The notes under the pieces: generated by a model
What the model saw: only the letters and a program-made list of their open reading frames with translations
Told to the model about the DNA's origin: nothing
Database searches by the model: none
Position numbers and translations under genes: made by a program
Part shown: one piece after another, positions 10,240 through 22,007 of the stretch
Layout of the letters: each line of letters begins with the position of its first letter
How positions within the stretch are numbered: the first letter of the stretch is position 1
Assembly (NCBI GenBank): GCA_013146195.2
Contig: CM028378.1
Span: 88,532,295-88,596,294, forward strand
DNA: 64,000 nucleotides
Source of the DNA: Codonopsis lanceolata
Taxonomy: Eukaryota; Streptophyta; Magnoliopsida; Asterales; Campanulaceae
Reading direction: 5' to 3'

Positions 10240-13200
10240 TTGATAATATTTTTTCAAGTGGTCTGAGTGCCAAGGGTTTTTAAGAGGAGTGCCGTCTGGT
10301 TTCGCGAGCCTGTAGGTTCCTGCTCGAATGTTGTCCGTGATTTTGTACGGTCCTTCCTAATTGGGAGAAAGCTTGTTTCTTCCCGGCATGTTACCTGTTA
10401 CTTCGATTTTTCTCAACACCATATCGCCGACCGAGAACGTGCGAGGATTCACCCTTTTGTCATGATGGGCTTTGGCGAGCTTTTTGTAGTTGATTGCCTT
10501 CATCCGGGTTTCGAGCCTTCTTTCTTCAAGGTAGTCAAGGTCCAGAGTCCTTGATTCTGTGTTCGCCTCTTCATTGAAATGGATAACTCTTGCAGTGGGG
10601 AGATCCATTTCGACCGGGGCCATGGCCTCGGTTCCATATGTCAAGGAGAAAGGCGTTTCCTCGGTTGAGCCTCGGCGAGACGTTCGGATTGCCCATAAGA
10701 CGGTCGGAAGCTCCTCGAGCCAAGCGCCTTTCTTGTCATCTAACCTTCTTTTCAAGGCATGAAGTATTTGCTTGTTTCCGGCCTCCGCTTGGCCGTTCCC
10801 TTGGGGGTGTGCTACCGAGGACTTCCAATGCCGAATTCCTCTTTCCTGTGGCCGTGAATCTGTTTGGCGTGAATGCTGTGTGGTGCGATACAATGGCTCT
10901 TGGTCGTATCTGCGAGAGGACATTATCTCGAATGAAGTCGATGGCCCTTTGTTCGGTGATGCTTGCTAAGGGTTTGGCCTCGATCCATTTCGTGAAGTAG
11001 TCCACCGCCACTATCACAAACTTGTTCTTTCCTTTGGCGAGGGGGAATGGCCCGATTAGGTCCAGTCCCCACATTTCGAAAGGCCAAGCCATGCTGCGAT
11101 TACCGGTGTTTGAGGTGCCGAGGGTAATCTTGGAATATTAGCGAACCTTTGACACTTGTCGCATTTTCTGGCATATGCCTCGGCATCCTTTCTCAACGTC
11201 GGCCAATAGTATCCGTGAAAAATGACCCTATCGGCCAAAGTTCGAGCCCCTGGATGGCTACCACACACCCCTCCATGTACCTCGGCTAGTAATCCTTGTG
11301 TGATTTCTGGTCGAACACACCTTAAGAGAGGCTTTGTGAAGGATCGCCTCTGTATAACGTCCCCAATTAAAGCGTATCTGGCCGACCTTCTTGCCATTGC
11401 CCATCCTTGTTCTCCGTCGCTGGGTAGTGTCCCCTGGCCGATGTACTTTTTGATGTCATCGATCCAACACTCCGTCGCCTGTTCTAGCATCAATACCTTC
11501 TCTTTATCAATGGACGGGGTATCCAGGATTTCAATCCATGTTTCTGGGGGGAGCTCGCCGAGTTCACTAGTGGCCATTTTTGAGAGGTAGTCTGCCCTCG
11601 TGTTTTCCTCCCTTCCTATTTGTTCCAACTCCCAGTATTCAAATTGGACGAGGACACTTACGGCTAGTGCTCGGTATTTGTCGAGGGTTGGGTGGTTTAC
11701 CCCATATTCGCCCGAAATCTGCTTCACGACGAGCTGGGAGTCGCTGAAGATCAAGATTTGAGTAGCCCCTATCTCGGCGGCCAGTTCAACGCCGGCTATC
11801 AAGGCTTCGTACTCGGCGACGTTGTTCGACGCTGGGAAATTCAGTTTCAAGGCCTTACTGATTTCCGTTCCATCTGGTGTAATGAGGAGAATGCCCGCTC
11901 CGTTTCCATTTTTGCTGGATGATCCATCTACGAACAATGTCCAGGGCTGAGGTGGTCGCGTTTTGCGAGGACACTCTTGCCTGGGCACTTGCTCGCTTGT
12001 GGAAGGTCCTTGATCTGGCGCATCGCTTTCTCCTTCTGCTGAGGTGAAGGAGGCTTCGGCAATGAAATCAGCCAAGATTTGAGCTCTGATGGTTTTTCTT
12101 GGAAGGTAAACAATTGCATACTCCGTCAACTCAATGGCCCACTTCATCATTCTTCCAGCAACATCAGGCCTGTGTAGTATTCTTCGCAGAGGCAAGTCAG
12201 TATAAACCCCGATTTCGTGGGCTTTGAAATACGGCTTCAGTTTTCTCGCCGTTATCATTAGCGCGAGAATCACCTTCTCGATGTGCATGTACCTCGTTTC
12301 TACTTCAGTCAGTGCATGTGATACATAGTAGATGGGTTTCTGAAGTCCTCCTTCCTCTCGCAACAACACCGATGCTATGGTTGTGTCCGATTCTTAGAGA
12401 GATAGACAAAGAGTCTTTCTCTCTGTGTGGGGCTTAAGCGAGGGTAGTGAGGCTGCAGAGGTATTTCTTGAGCTCGGCAAGCGAGGTCGCATTCTTTGTC
12501 CCATGTGAATTTTCTCGCTCCTCTTAGGATTTTGAAGAAGGGAGGCTTTTTTCAGCTGATTTCGAGATGAACCTTCCCAGGGCTACTATTCTTCCATTCA
12601 GCTGTTGAACTTGCTTGATGCATATTGGGACCTTCATCTCGGCGAGTGCTTTTATTTTCTCGGGATTTGCCTCAATGCCGCGCTCGTTCACCATGTACCC
12701 CAAAAACTTTCCCGCCGTTACGCCGAAGGCACATTTGGCGGGATTGAGCTTCATTTTATTCTTTCTGAGGTTTGCGAAGGTTTCTCTGAGGTCGTCTATG
12801 TGGCATGTTTCCTTCGTTTTAATCACCATATCATCTATGTAGGCCTCCACATTCCTCCCAACCGATTGCCGAAGACTTTGTTCACCATTCGCCGGTGGTA
12901 GGTGGCCCCCGCTTTTTAGGCCGAACGGCATCATATTGTAGCAATAGGCGCTGCCGCTCGGAAGGCTATTCCTCGTCCTCTTTCCACATCCCGTCTGGTG
13001 GTACCGGAGTAAGCGTCCACCGGCTTAAAATTTTGTATCCAGAGATAGAATCGACCAGGTTGATCTATCCTCGGTAGATGAGTACCGATCCCCGGGCACG
13101 CTTCATTCAGGTTGGTGAAGTCCACGCACATCCTCCATTTTCCGTTGTTTTTCTTGACCATCACAACATTTGCAATCCACGTAGGGTAGTGGATTTCTCT

Positions 13201-13559
13201 TATGATCTCGGCCCGAAGAAGTTTGGCTATTTCCTCCTTGATTGCCTCTTGCTTTTCCGGGGAGAAATATCTTCTATTTGAATAGGTACAAATCTTTGGA
13301 TTGATGCTTAATCGGTGTCTTCTACACCTCTAGGCAATGCCTTCCATATCCCCGGCTTGCCATGCAAAGACATCGGTGTTCTCTCTCGAGAACTTCGATT
13401 ATGGCTCTCCTTTCGATGCCCGCAATTTCCATTCCCACCTTTATTTTACAGTCGGGGGTAGTTGAAGTTTATGATAACCTCTTCTACATCTTCCATAGGG
13501 CGTATGATTGGATGATCTCGAACATCGAGGCTTTCGATTCAGCTTTTCTCGGTCTCGAC
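10240..13559 (-). pseudogene. Tat-lineage Ty3/gypsy pol (RT, dual RNase H, integrase), broken
   Basis: Minus strand, reading down from the assembly gap. The pre-RT linker (DVFAWQAGDMEGI region, about 13,340-13,400) has a frame change and an in-frame stop. Reverse transcriptase at about 13,262-12,524 has WRMCVDFTNLNEACP and the catalytic YIDDM, but the frame changes near 12,934-13,100. A retroviral-type RNase H (about 12,369-12,070) is followed by an archaeal-type RNase H (about 11,940-11,560) with FVDGSS, NVAEYEAL, FSDSQLV and TRADYLS. Two RNase H domains are the mark of the Tat lineage. The integrase zinc finger (H-H-C-C, about 11,290-11,150) and core (GLDLIGPF) follow. Where the second catalytic Asp of the SDNGTQF motif is expected, the sequence reads SHHTAF. 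The C-terminal part (10,923-10,240) has Trp changed to a TAG stop before EGPYKI near 10,355. Not functional as read. Confidence 0.9.
11056..12369 (-). CDS. Longest intact pol segment: dual RNase H plus integrase zinc finger
   Basis: A single 437-codon open frame inside the broken pol. The N-terminal third is the retroviral-type RNase H remnant (YYVSHALTEVETRYMHIEK). Residues of roughly 145-270 form a type-I RNase H with the acidic D-E-D-D set visible. The C-terminal 110 residues carry HPGARTLADRVIFHGYYWP and KCDKCQRF of the integrase zinc-binding domain. Upstream RT and downstream integrase core lie in other frames. It is an exon of nothing: the element would be translated as one polyprotein. 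Confidence 0.85.
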   Translation of the reverse strand: MLLREEGGLQKPIYYVSHALTEVETRYMHIEKVILALMITARKLKPYFKAHEIGVYTDLPLRRILHRPDVAGRMMKWAIELTEYAIVYLPRKTIRAQILADFIAEASFTSAEGESDAPDQGPSTSEQVPRQECPRKTRPPQPWTLFVDGSSSKNGNGAGILLITPDGTEISKALKLNFPASNNVAEYEALIAGVELAAEIGATQILIFSDSQLVVKQISGEYGVNHPTLDKYRALAVSVLVQFEYWELEQIGREENTRADYLSKMATSELGELPPETWIEILDTPSIDKEKVLMLEQATECWIDDIKKYIGQGTLPSDGEQGWAMARRSARYALIGDVIQRRSFTKPLLRCVRPEITQGLLAEVHGGVCGSHPGARTLADRVIFHGYYWPTLRKDAEAYARKCDKCQRFANIPRLPSAPQTPVIAAWLGLSKCGDWT

Positions 13560-13659
13560 NNNNNNNNNNNNNNNNNNNNNNNNNNNNNNNNNNNNNNNNN
13601 NNNNNNNNNNNNNNNNNNNNNNNNNNNNNNNNNNNNNNNNNNNNNNNNNNNNNNNNNNN
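13560..13659. other. Assembly gap (100 N)
   Basis: Exactly 100 unknown bases, the usual placeholder for a gap of undefined length. Sequence on its two sides should not be assumed contiguous. The protease, gag and 5' LTR of the minus-strand Tat element are lost here. Confidence 1.
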
Positions 13660-15425
13660 TATTGCTTTCTTTGGTGTGTATAACTTGTAAGTTACTTTCT
13701 TCATCTTCTTCTTTTAAGTTCTCATTGACCCTAAGGAAGCAAAGCCTATGGTGGTTGAGGTGATGAGGACACATGTATGCCTTTCATGCTATCTTCTTGT
13801 ATGTTGAGATTTTTGAACTTGTTAGGAGCATGTATAGGTTGAACTCTTGCTTATGAAAGCCTATATTATTCTTTCATCTTGCCTATTTAAAAGTTTTAAA
13901 CATGTTAGAGACATGTACATTATTTGTTGTTGGAAGTTTGTTCATATGAGAATGCTTAAATGGAGCTACATTATATGTTGTTATGTTGTATGTGTTCTAT
14001 CTTATGAAATGAACTCTATGATGAACATGAATCACTTTGCATTGCCTTGGTGAATTTAATACCTTGTTGAACCTAGAAATGACCTAGGTTGGGTTATGAA
14101 GCATATAGCTTCAATTTCTCCAAATTTGGGAATTTAGAGCAAAGACTCAGCAGTCGACTCTAGGGAATATTTGAATGTGTTGAACCCTAATTTCAATCCC
14201 TACAGTTTGAACACCGTTTGATTTGATTTACTCAAGTATGAGATTTGTTTGATGGTTTATGCAAGTTTTATGAAAGGTTGGTTTGTGCAATTTATTTGCC
14301 TTGATATGACTTTTATAGTAGAGATTAATACCCTACTTGGTTGGTCGAGTTCGCTCTTGTCGAATTCGGTCTTTGATTGGTTTAGTCAAGTAAATATCTA
14401 CTTGTGCATCACATTGAGTCCAGTGGCATTATTTGGTTTGTTTATCGGGTCAAGGTGGGGCCGATGCATCGCCTTCACGAATTATGGGATTCGTGCTCGC
14501 TATGGATCGCCGCACCTAGGACTTCACACACACCTCCATTGTTGGCCGCAATGGGGAAGTAGCCCGCTAGTATCGGTTAAGTGCCGCGTTGGCTTGCTAT
14601 CTAGATCGAGTGGTACTTGATAAAAGTTGATGCATTCACGAGCATCAATGTTGCCGCGATAAAGTATAATAAAGTTTTATTGCGGGAACTACTGGCGGCG
14701 TGACTATATCATATCCTACTTGTATGATTTACTTTCCCGCACTTATGTGAACAACGTGCTAAGTGCTATATGATGATTATGTTCCATAAATTGAGATAAA
14801 TGTCATACTATACATGAACATACATTGTAGTAACTTACTAAGTCTTCGACTTACCCTATTTGTTTGCTTTGTCTTTCCTTAGATCCCAGAGGCGGTCAGG
14901 GATAGACTTCGCTTGTGCTCGTTTGGTTGTTGTGTTAGCGGAGGTTGCTCTTTTGGACATCTATTAGTTAACCTTTTATTTTGGAAAGGACGTTGGGAAG
15001 CAAGTCATGTAGACTTGGCTTGGGGTTCATGTTGTTTTGTTGTTGTAACTTAACTACTTAATACTTGTAATCTTTTGGTATCTTGAGCTTATGTCGAGCT
15101 TTGTTTATATGTGTATGGTTCACTACGGTTTCTTCCGCTAAAGCTCGTTTAATTTTGTTGTTATTGTTGTCTCGGCATGTTGTGGCCGTTGAGGTTATTA
15201 TAAGCATGTGTTAATAATTGTAGGAGTAGTTGTTGGGTTCAATGCTGTCGCCGATGACTTGTTTAATTTTAGTTGTTTTCAGGCCAAGTGTAGCCGAGTT
15301 GTTGTTCGTATGCGATGTTGCGCCACATGAATTTTATAATCCTACTTATGCATGCTTGTGTTATTGTTTATTTGGACGGCACGACTCGGGATCTCGCAAT
15401 GGGGTCCGGGTCGGGTCGTCACAAA
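13660..15425 (+). mobile_element. Probable Ty3/gypsy LTR or 3' region relic, no coding potential
   Basis: No recognisable protein. Blocks with GATTCGTGCTCGCTATGG and GCCGCGTTGGCTTGC, and an end reading GGGTCCGGGTCGGGTCGTCACA at about 15,401-15,422, resemble 3' ends of chromovirus-type LTRs (GTCGTGACA-like ends). Assignment is by general resemblance; the left end is hidden by the gap. Confidence 0.35.
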
Positions 15426-15436
15426 ATGTGGGGGAT

Positions 15437-16055
15437 TGTTGGAAACTTGTTTCCATAATAACTTGAATAAGGAAGTTATGTAAGTGTATAATGTGGGAAT
15501 CCCACATTGGGAACAAAATGAAACAAGCTCTACCTTATAAGGTAGAGCTTTGAGGCTTTACTTTCAGGCCCTTGGGCCATTACACTTTTGTGTAGGAGGG
15601 AAGACCTACCTAAGTGTAGGTCCAAACCTGTATGCCCGCCCATGCCCATGCTTGATCCGGCTCGGCTGGTTGGTTGGCCGGCCGGTCGGCTTGCCTGCCT
15701 GCCTGAACCTATCTTTTGCTACCGGTTCATTTGAAGGTTGTGTACGTTTTGAACGACCCATCGCCTTGACCGTTCCCAGCGCCATTTAATCTGACCTTCA
15801 AACAGATTTTTTGGTATCGAAAAATTCTGCTCTCTTTTACTCTCCCTTCTGCCCTACAGAGATTACAGCGACGGTTGCATTCGTTGGTGATTGAGTTTTG
15901 AAGATCTGCCAAACATCCAATCACGTAAGATCAATATCCTGGGAGACTCACTAGATTCACACCGTGCAGATCTAGAACACGATTTCTAGTTTTTGTCTTA
16001 AGGACAGAGATCTAATCTCGTTGATCTTAATACAAAAACCAATACTACACTGTCG
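15437..16055 (+). mobile_element. Copia-like LTR
   Basis: A purine tract GTGGGGGAT (15,428-15,435) is directly followed by TGTTGGAAACTTG, the standard junction of polypurine tract and LTR in plant Ty1/copia elements. The segment includes two strong palindromes (15,490-15,508 and 15,525-15,550), the second enclosing a TATAA-like core. The end is placed roughly, where sequence like CTTAATACAAAAACC occurs; no PBS was found. It is probably a solo or truncated LTR. Confidence 0.5.
15525..15550. repeat. Perfect 26-bp palindrome in the LTR
   Basis: Two 13-base arms, AAGCTCTACCTTA and its exact inverse, meet without a spacer; the centre reads CTTATAAG. It lies about 90 bp inside the copia-like LTR, roughly where the promoter TATA box would be. 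A 19-base near-palindrome (AATGTGGGA-A-TCCCACATT) lies just upstream at about 15,490-15,508. Confidence 0.9.
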
Positions 16056-16857
16056 GGCCAATATAACAAGAAGTTGTGTAAAAATATTATACAATGAGAA
16101 GATTTATTCTTAAGTGGGTAAGAAATAAAAATGTGTAGGTGACCACAGTAAGACCCAATTAAAAAGTTATATAAGAAGTTGATGTTAAATTTAACATTGA
16201 GGATGCTCTTAATACACTTTAAAAACCTTTTCGAAAAGTTGTTTCATTTAATCGGAATACGATTATTAATTTGGGAGAAAGAAAAAATGAGACTAATTTC
16301 TTGGAAGAAATTGCAGAGAAAGATTAGACAAATTTTTCTAGGCAGAGGGAGTATAATTATTCTTTTGTTACAAATCACCTCCATTGGTCCACCTAGTAGA
16401 CCAAAGACAACTTTGTCTTCTATCCTAGCCTTGTCTTTACCTAGCTATAAATTAATACCCTTCCTGCTTACCCTCTAGGCACTATTCACACACACACTAA
16501 TTCATTTTTTCTCTCCCATGCTCTCTATTTTCTTTTCATTCTCTGTGTTTAAGCAGCTAGGCCTCCAAGTTCTGCTCCTTGACCGCCAGAGAGAACTAGT
16601 TAGTGGATACTTATTCTCACACCAAAGGTAAGTTAGGACAATTCTCTGGCTCTGATCCACTGTCTATCTTTATTCGTGTGTTCTCAGGGCTAGGAGCATA
16701 TTTCCATCTCCTATCTTAATACTACCATTTGTCATCATTCTCTCACACACCTGTGACCCCGATGGGGTTACCTTTTTGGCTTGATTGGTTTACTTTTGTT
16801 CCTGGGAATCAATTTTTTTTTGTTCATTTCCATACCTGCATTAAGAAACAAGTCAAA

Positions 16858-17170
16858 TGGAGAACGTACATCCACCTCCACCTCTAGTTGAAAATCCACC
16901 TCCACAAGGCACACAAGTGGTGAATCCTTACATTGACACCTAACAAGAGCATGCATGCAACATCTAGCTAGGCACTTTGCTCGAGCAACAAAAGGGACAA
17001 GGTGGGAGTGCACATCCCACCAAGAGAGAAGATGTTTATGGTCACCTTGCTGGCTTGCTCACGTAAGACAAGAGGTCCGAAAATCAAAATAACAGAGAAA
17101 AAAATGACAAGGAAGGAAAGGAGGACCGAGTTGAGAGTGACCGAGGTAGGAATGGAAAAATCATTAGCTT
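16858..17170 (+). pseudogene. Possible gag-like relic
   Basis: One frame starts MENVHPPPPLVENPPPQGTQ and continues through several stops, then through LEQQKGQGGSAHPTKREDVY. Pro/Gln-rich starts of this kind are common in plant retrotransposon gag genes. The homology is not certain, and no zinc knuckle is visible. Surrounding sequence 16,056-16,857 and 17,171-17,540 shows no gene. Confidence 0.25.
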
Positions 17171-17546
17171 AATTGCCTCCTAGTAATTCATCTAGGAATT
17201 GAAATTTCTTTCAAAACCAAATCGTTCCACTCTCATCAAGGTCATCACCCCTTTTTGTTTACTCCATAAGCTCATTCGTGCTCCAGAGATCTGTTTGTAA
17301 TTATTTTATTTAAATTCATGGCATGCCTCCAAGTAATTCATCTAGAAATAGAGCCATTGTAATGAACCTTGCATTACTTATTACTGATCATGGCAACACA
17401 ACATTCTTAAATCATTTTTTCCTCTCCCCTCCTTCATGGTGAATTCTCCTAATGCTAGTTTATCTTGGAAGCCGATTATTAAGAGTGCCAACCTCCTAGG
17501 TAGCGGGGTCAAGTGAAATATTGGATCTGATAATCATATCTATAAC

Positions 17547-17855
17547 AAATGCCTATTACACCATCCAACTTGATAGGATAATGCTATCCTTACAACAAAT
17601 ATTACAACTTTCTTTACAACTAAGTCTTGAGACAACTTTGCCTTTCTTCAAGGCTTACTTGTAAGAAAATTTGTAGCATTAGTTGTAAGGCTAGTAATGT
17701 TGAATTTGATATGGCCCTTCATTTCATATATCCTTGGACACTCCCGCGTGATCATGAGGATCTTGCCTTATTTAGAATTATCTGTCTTTCTAAAGTTTTA
17801 ATGAAAAAGTATCATGAAACTTTTCTTTAAATGCCTACTACACCATCCAACTTGT
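17547..17855. repeat. Pair of 26-bp imperfect direct repeats 282 bp apart
   Basis: AAATGCCTATTACACCATCC at 17,547 recurs with one change (CTACTACACC) at 17,829, and both continue into AACTTG. The segment between has no recognisable feature. It may be a segmental duplication or the flanks of an unrecognised insertion. The remaining sequence from 17,856 to about 18,900 shows no gene. Confidence 0.6.
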
Positions 17856-18919
17856 TAAATTTCTAAAAAAATCCATGAACTTTTCAAAAGTTGTCAAAAT
17901 GGGCATTACCGTTAGTTCCGTGTAAAACGTTGCTGACATTGCGTTTTTTCTTTAAACACAAGTTAGCACCTCGATGTATTTTTTAAAAGAACAAGTTTTT
18001 ATCTTGAGAGGGTACAATCAATTAAATATTTAAGTACTGGTAATTTAGAAAGTCACTCAATGATTGTTACAATAGTTGGGTATGTGTGATTGAACTTAGA
18101 ACAAAGATTTCTATGCAATGTAGACTTGTTAAATCTTAAGTAAGATATGGAGTTTGTGTTCTAACTCTTCATTGCATTTTGTCAATCCCAGCTTGTAGCA
18201 TTGCTAGTATTTGGATCTTCATCCCAGTCATATCTGACAAGACTAAGACCGAGACTCGAACTAAAGTTAGGACATAAACCTTGGCCGAGAACTAGACCTA
18301 TCGATGCTTCCGAATGAAGCTTTGTTAGTGAAGATCTTGGAGCTTTTGAGGATGACAAGATTCAACCACTTGATTTGAATTTTGTATGCATTAAATGCAT
18401 GCATAGAGTAGTTGAAGTTGAATCTCATTTGTTGAGATATTGCTAGTCCTTAATATAAGCATGGTATCACCGATGTGATTTTGATTGCAATGACAACTTT
18501 CACAAAAATGGCATTGGCAACAATGCTATTGTAAGTTGTCAAGGTTGAGTTTTCACAGGAAAATGCTTTTTGTAGATCCGCACTCAATAAAAACATTGAA
18601 ATCAAACGTCTCTTAACAGACAAGGCTTGAAATTCCCCATGAAAATATGCTTATCTAGTCCGTGTAGAATTAGAAATTCGCAAACTTCAAGTCCTTTGAA
18701 TCAACAACTTTTGTAGATCGAGTGAGAAAATCAACACACTTTGTTTTTTTACTTCTTAGCACAAATTTGCTAATCAGGAAATGTTGTTTCAAAGCACAAG
18801 TCACCTAACTATAAGAAAGTTGCTAGTTCTCCCTAGCGGAGCATTCCAATTATATAAAACTATTGTAAAGTTCTAGTAGAGTTGCTAGCTAAGACATTGA
18901 AATAATTGTAGCTAGGAAT

Positions 18920-19600
18920 TCGAAATAAATACAAAAAAACAAATTGTGAATGTAGCTCAAAATGTTGCTACATTCACTAACACATTTCACAAATAGCAGC
19001 GAAATAATGAGAGAAAAAGAATCAAAGATAAGAAACACATAGTTGGGTTGGTTCTACAAGAAAATGCTTGTAGACGAGCCAATGTGGCTAAAAAATTTCA
19101 CTATAGAAAACTATTATAAAGCTTACAATTATGAACAACTTACTACTATGTGGAAATCATAAACTCCTAGATGAGTATATGTTATCAGTCTAACACAACA
19201 CACCCACAGAAAAGCTAAAGATGAAAACAGAACAGTGGGTAAAACAATGGTTCTAGGAAGCAGCAGACTAATGTAGCAGTCAATGTTGCTGCATTTCGTA
19301 GATCATTCAGCTTTTGCAGCACAAACTCTCCCTTTAAAATCTCTCTAAAAGTGTTGTCTTCTTCAGCCATGAACTCCTCTATTTATAAGCCTTAGGAAAC
19401 CTGTCAAACAAGAAAATAACTCATAAGACAATGTTATTTGTTAGAAAACAAATACTACCATAATAAGTTATTGAGTCCTACAAGTTAGCATATTCCATAA
19501 ATTAAATCTCTTTAATTTAGGAACAATGAAGCTTCCTAGAAGTTACCAAAGAAAGGCAACAACTAACTTAAACAGCTAAGAAGTTCGGCACACACAAAAA
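18920..19600 (-). mobile_element. Relic related to the LTR at 50,590-51,699
   Basis: Shares a dispersed order of short matches with 50,590-51,250: a GCAGCG(A/G)AATAA block, CACTTGTAGACG-like, TTATAAAG/TTGTAAAG-CTTACAA-like, CCTTAGGAAACCTGTC versus TTCTAGGAAACCTGTC, CTACAAGTTAG, and AAGCTTCCTAG. The minus strand carries TTATAAATAGAGGAG at about 19,376-19,390, a plausible LTR TATA box. It is diverged, and no ends are resolved. Confidence 0.45.
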
Positions 19601-19675
19601 GGATAGAGGCGTGCCCTATTTACCGTAACAGATATTGCATGCAGACTACTTACAATTAAGCTTATAAACATTCTT

Positions 19676-20011
19676 CTAAGAATAAGTAATGGGTACAGAA
19701 AAATCAAGAGTAATGTGAATATTCCTAACTTTTAAATTTAAGTGAATATTCCAAAAAATGACTGTCCACTCATCCTTCGTAATAAACGCGAATGCAACAT
19801 GGAAATTCTGACTTGTTGGTGTCACTCCAATAATCTCCAACAAAACCAACTCATACTTGTTAGTTTTGTATGTTGCATCCATAATCAGCACATGATAAGA
19901 CCTAAACAATAAATTAAGGGTTTTCGGGTTTACAAAGAGGTCACCCACAATTATTCTTTCAAATCTTTTATACATATATTGCATTGTGTATGTGCCTTTG
20001 GAAGCTGACAT
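19676..20011 (-). pseudogene. Mutator-like (MULE/FAR1-type) transposase fragment
   Basis: A 111-codon frame matching the start of the MULE transposase domain: NPKTLNLLFRSYHVLIMDAT, then YKTNKYELVLLEIIGVTPTS and FHVAFAFITKDEWTV. The first catalytic Asp is the D of LIMDATYK. The remaining two acidic residues, the SWIM zinc finger and the N-terminal domain are absent, so it is a fragment of about one sixth of a transposase. No terminal inverted repeats were recognised around it. Confidence 0.8.
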
Positions 20012-20728
20012 TCTCTGGATTTCCCTCTTTTAACTACTCTGGTAATTGCCTCAGCTTAATGTTGTTGCTTTAAGTTACTGATGCTTAACTGTGTGACTAT
20101 CCAATACTTCTCCCCAGTCAACTTCGATGCAGATGTATGTCACTGGTTGTAGTTAGTAAGTTGGTGATGGGTGTGTCTTATTTCTTCCGACCTTAACTAT
20201 CCAACCATCACTTGGGCAAACTTATCTCTTTAGGGTCATCAAAAGATATCCTTCACTTAAAAAAAAAACATTTTTATTTTTCACTAAAATTAAAACAGTG
20301 CTTTTTGAGTCATATTAAATAGTGCCTTTAATATTCATACATGATATTAAAAATCAGTAATAAAACATGATATATAATTTTAGATTCTTTGGTTTCGCAA
20401 AGGTGTCACATGCCTGAAACCTATGATTAATCTCCCGAGCTCGGTCAGACCACAAAAACGATAAAGATCTTTAACACGATTTTGACACAACTGCATTCCC
20501 ATAAGTCTCATCCTTCGATTCGGGCTGAGTCACAAGGGTTGTAAAGCTCTCCCAACAAGCTTTTAACGTAGCTACGTTCCTATAAGTATCAAACCTGAGG
20601 CCTAAGGTTAAACTAGAACAACTCCTTAACATCTACTTCATTGTTGGTTGATAATGAATTAATAAAATTACACACAAATAAATACTTATTTAAATAAACA
20701 TTTATTTATGAATAGAACTAATATAAAT

Positions 20729-21264
20729 GCCAAAGGACAATTAGCACCCTAAAAGTATTCGTCAATCTCACTTTGCACCCCAACCTAAGATTCACCCTAG
20801 TTTCATATACGGTGTTGCCATTTGTCCTACTTTTCCCCTACCATCTATGGGCATTAGAAATAGTAACAAAAATGGACACGTGTATGTCATGTGAGAGCTA
20901 TTTTGGTCATTTGACATAGGGGGTGCAAAGTGGGTTTATTTTTATTTTTTTTAAGGAAGAAGATAGATTTGGTCTTCCCTCTTTTTCTCCATCTTTCTAC
21001 CACCGGTCACACCTCAGTCCACCATTACACGGTGGATCGGGAGATCCGTCTAACAGAAAATACCTATAAGATAATCTATTTTAAGTTTTTTCCCTACATG
21101 AGATACACATGTCAATTTTCGTTGCTATTTCTAAAGTCATGAATGGTAGGAGAGGGGGGTAAAGTGGGACAAATGTCAACACTATGTCTAAAATTGGGAC
21201 AATTCTTAAGTTCGGGTGCAAAAAAAATTTTGTGGATAATTTAGGGTGCTTAATCATATTTGGC
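20729..21264. mobile_element. MITE-like element with about 120-bp terminal inverted repeats
   Basis: The left arm (20,729-20,843: GCCAAAGGACAATTAGCACC, then CACTTTGCACCCC, then CATTTGTCCTACTTTTCCCC) is matched in inverse by the right arm (21,145-21,264: GGGACAAATGTCAACAC, GGTGCAAAAAAAATT, AGGGTGCTTAATCATATTTG). About 300 bp lies between. No clear target-site duplication; it lies 740 bp upstream of the CRY-DASH gene. It has no coding capacity. Confidence 0.75.
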
Positions 21265-21963
21265 CCAAATCTATATTATAATATAACTCTCTTTTCACAC
21301 GCTCAATTGACTAAAGCTAACTACTTACTCAAATTTAATAATCTTCTAAACTTTTAAAACTTTTAAATTTTTAAAACAATTATGATGCTAATTTCACCAT
21401 GTGTGAAGGTGGTTATGCATAGTATTATCCCTCATTTTTCTCTCCCACACCACTAAAATATGAAATTACAAAAGGAAACTCAATATACTTGGACTCAAAG
21501 TTAATCCAAGCGTACATCAATCCAATCCCCTTATGAAATCTCGAACATATATTAATTTAATTTCATACGGATTCAAATCTTCTGTCTCACCCTTGTCACA
21601 TTTTTGGTCTCATTAAATCTTATCTTTACCGTAACTTTTTATTTTACTTGACATTCATTTTATAAAGATACATATAAAACTACATGAAATATAACAAGAT
21701 GTGTGATATAATATTTAAAGTCGTCTCATGATACAAAAATATTAAGTTACCACCACATTTACAAGTTTACAACTACGTCTTGGTAAAAGTCAAAATGGAA
21801 TTTTAGTGAAGGACTGATTTATCCTTTCTCCTTTACTAAAAGTCTAAAACTTAGATAAATCTAACATTATTGCTCCGTCCCAAAAATGTCTGTATGAATT
21901 ATTGGACACGCATCATGTACATGTACCACAAGGATCAGTTATAATACAAGGCTATAACCACAA

Positions 21964-21969
21964 CACGTG
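21964..21969 (+). promoter_or_regulatory. G-box (CACGTG) upstream of CRY-DASH
   Basis: A perfect CACGTG hexamer 39 bp before the first candidate ATG, followed by an ACGT-core TGACGTGA at 21,981. G-boxes bind bZIP and bHLH factors, including light-signalling HY5 and PIF proteins, which would suit a cryptochrome gene. A weak TATA-like TATAATAC lies at about 21,940. The position may be in the 5' untranslated region instead of the promoter. Confidence 0.4.
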
Positions 21970-22007
21970 TAGTACCTAGTTGACGTGACGGTTACAGTTG
22001 AGACAAA

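Noticed and set aside
10267..13281. Plus-strand frames opposite the Tat pol
   Set aside because: Shadows of the minus-strand pol; none carries a recognisable domain.
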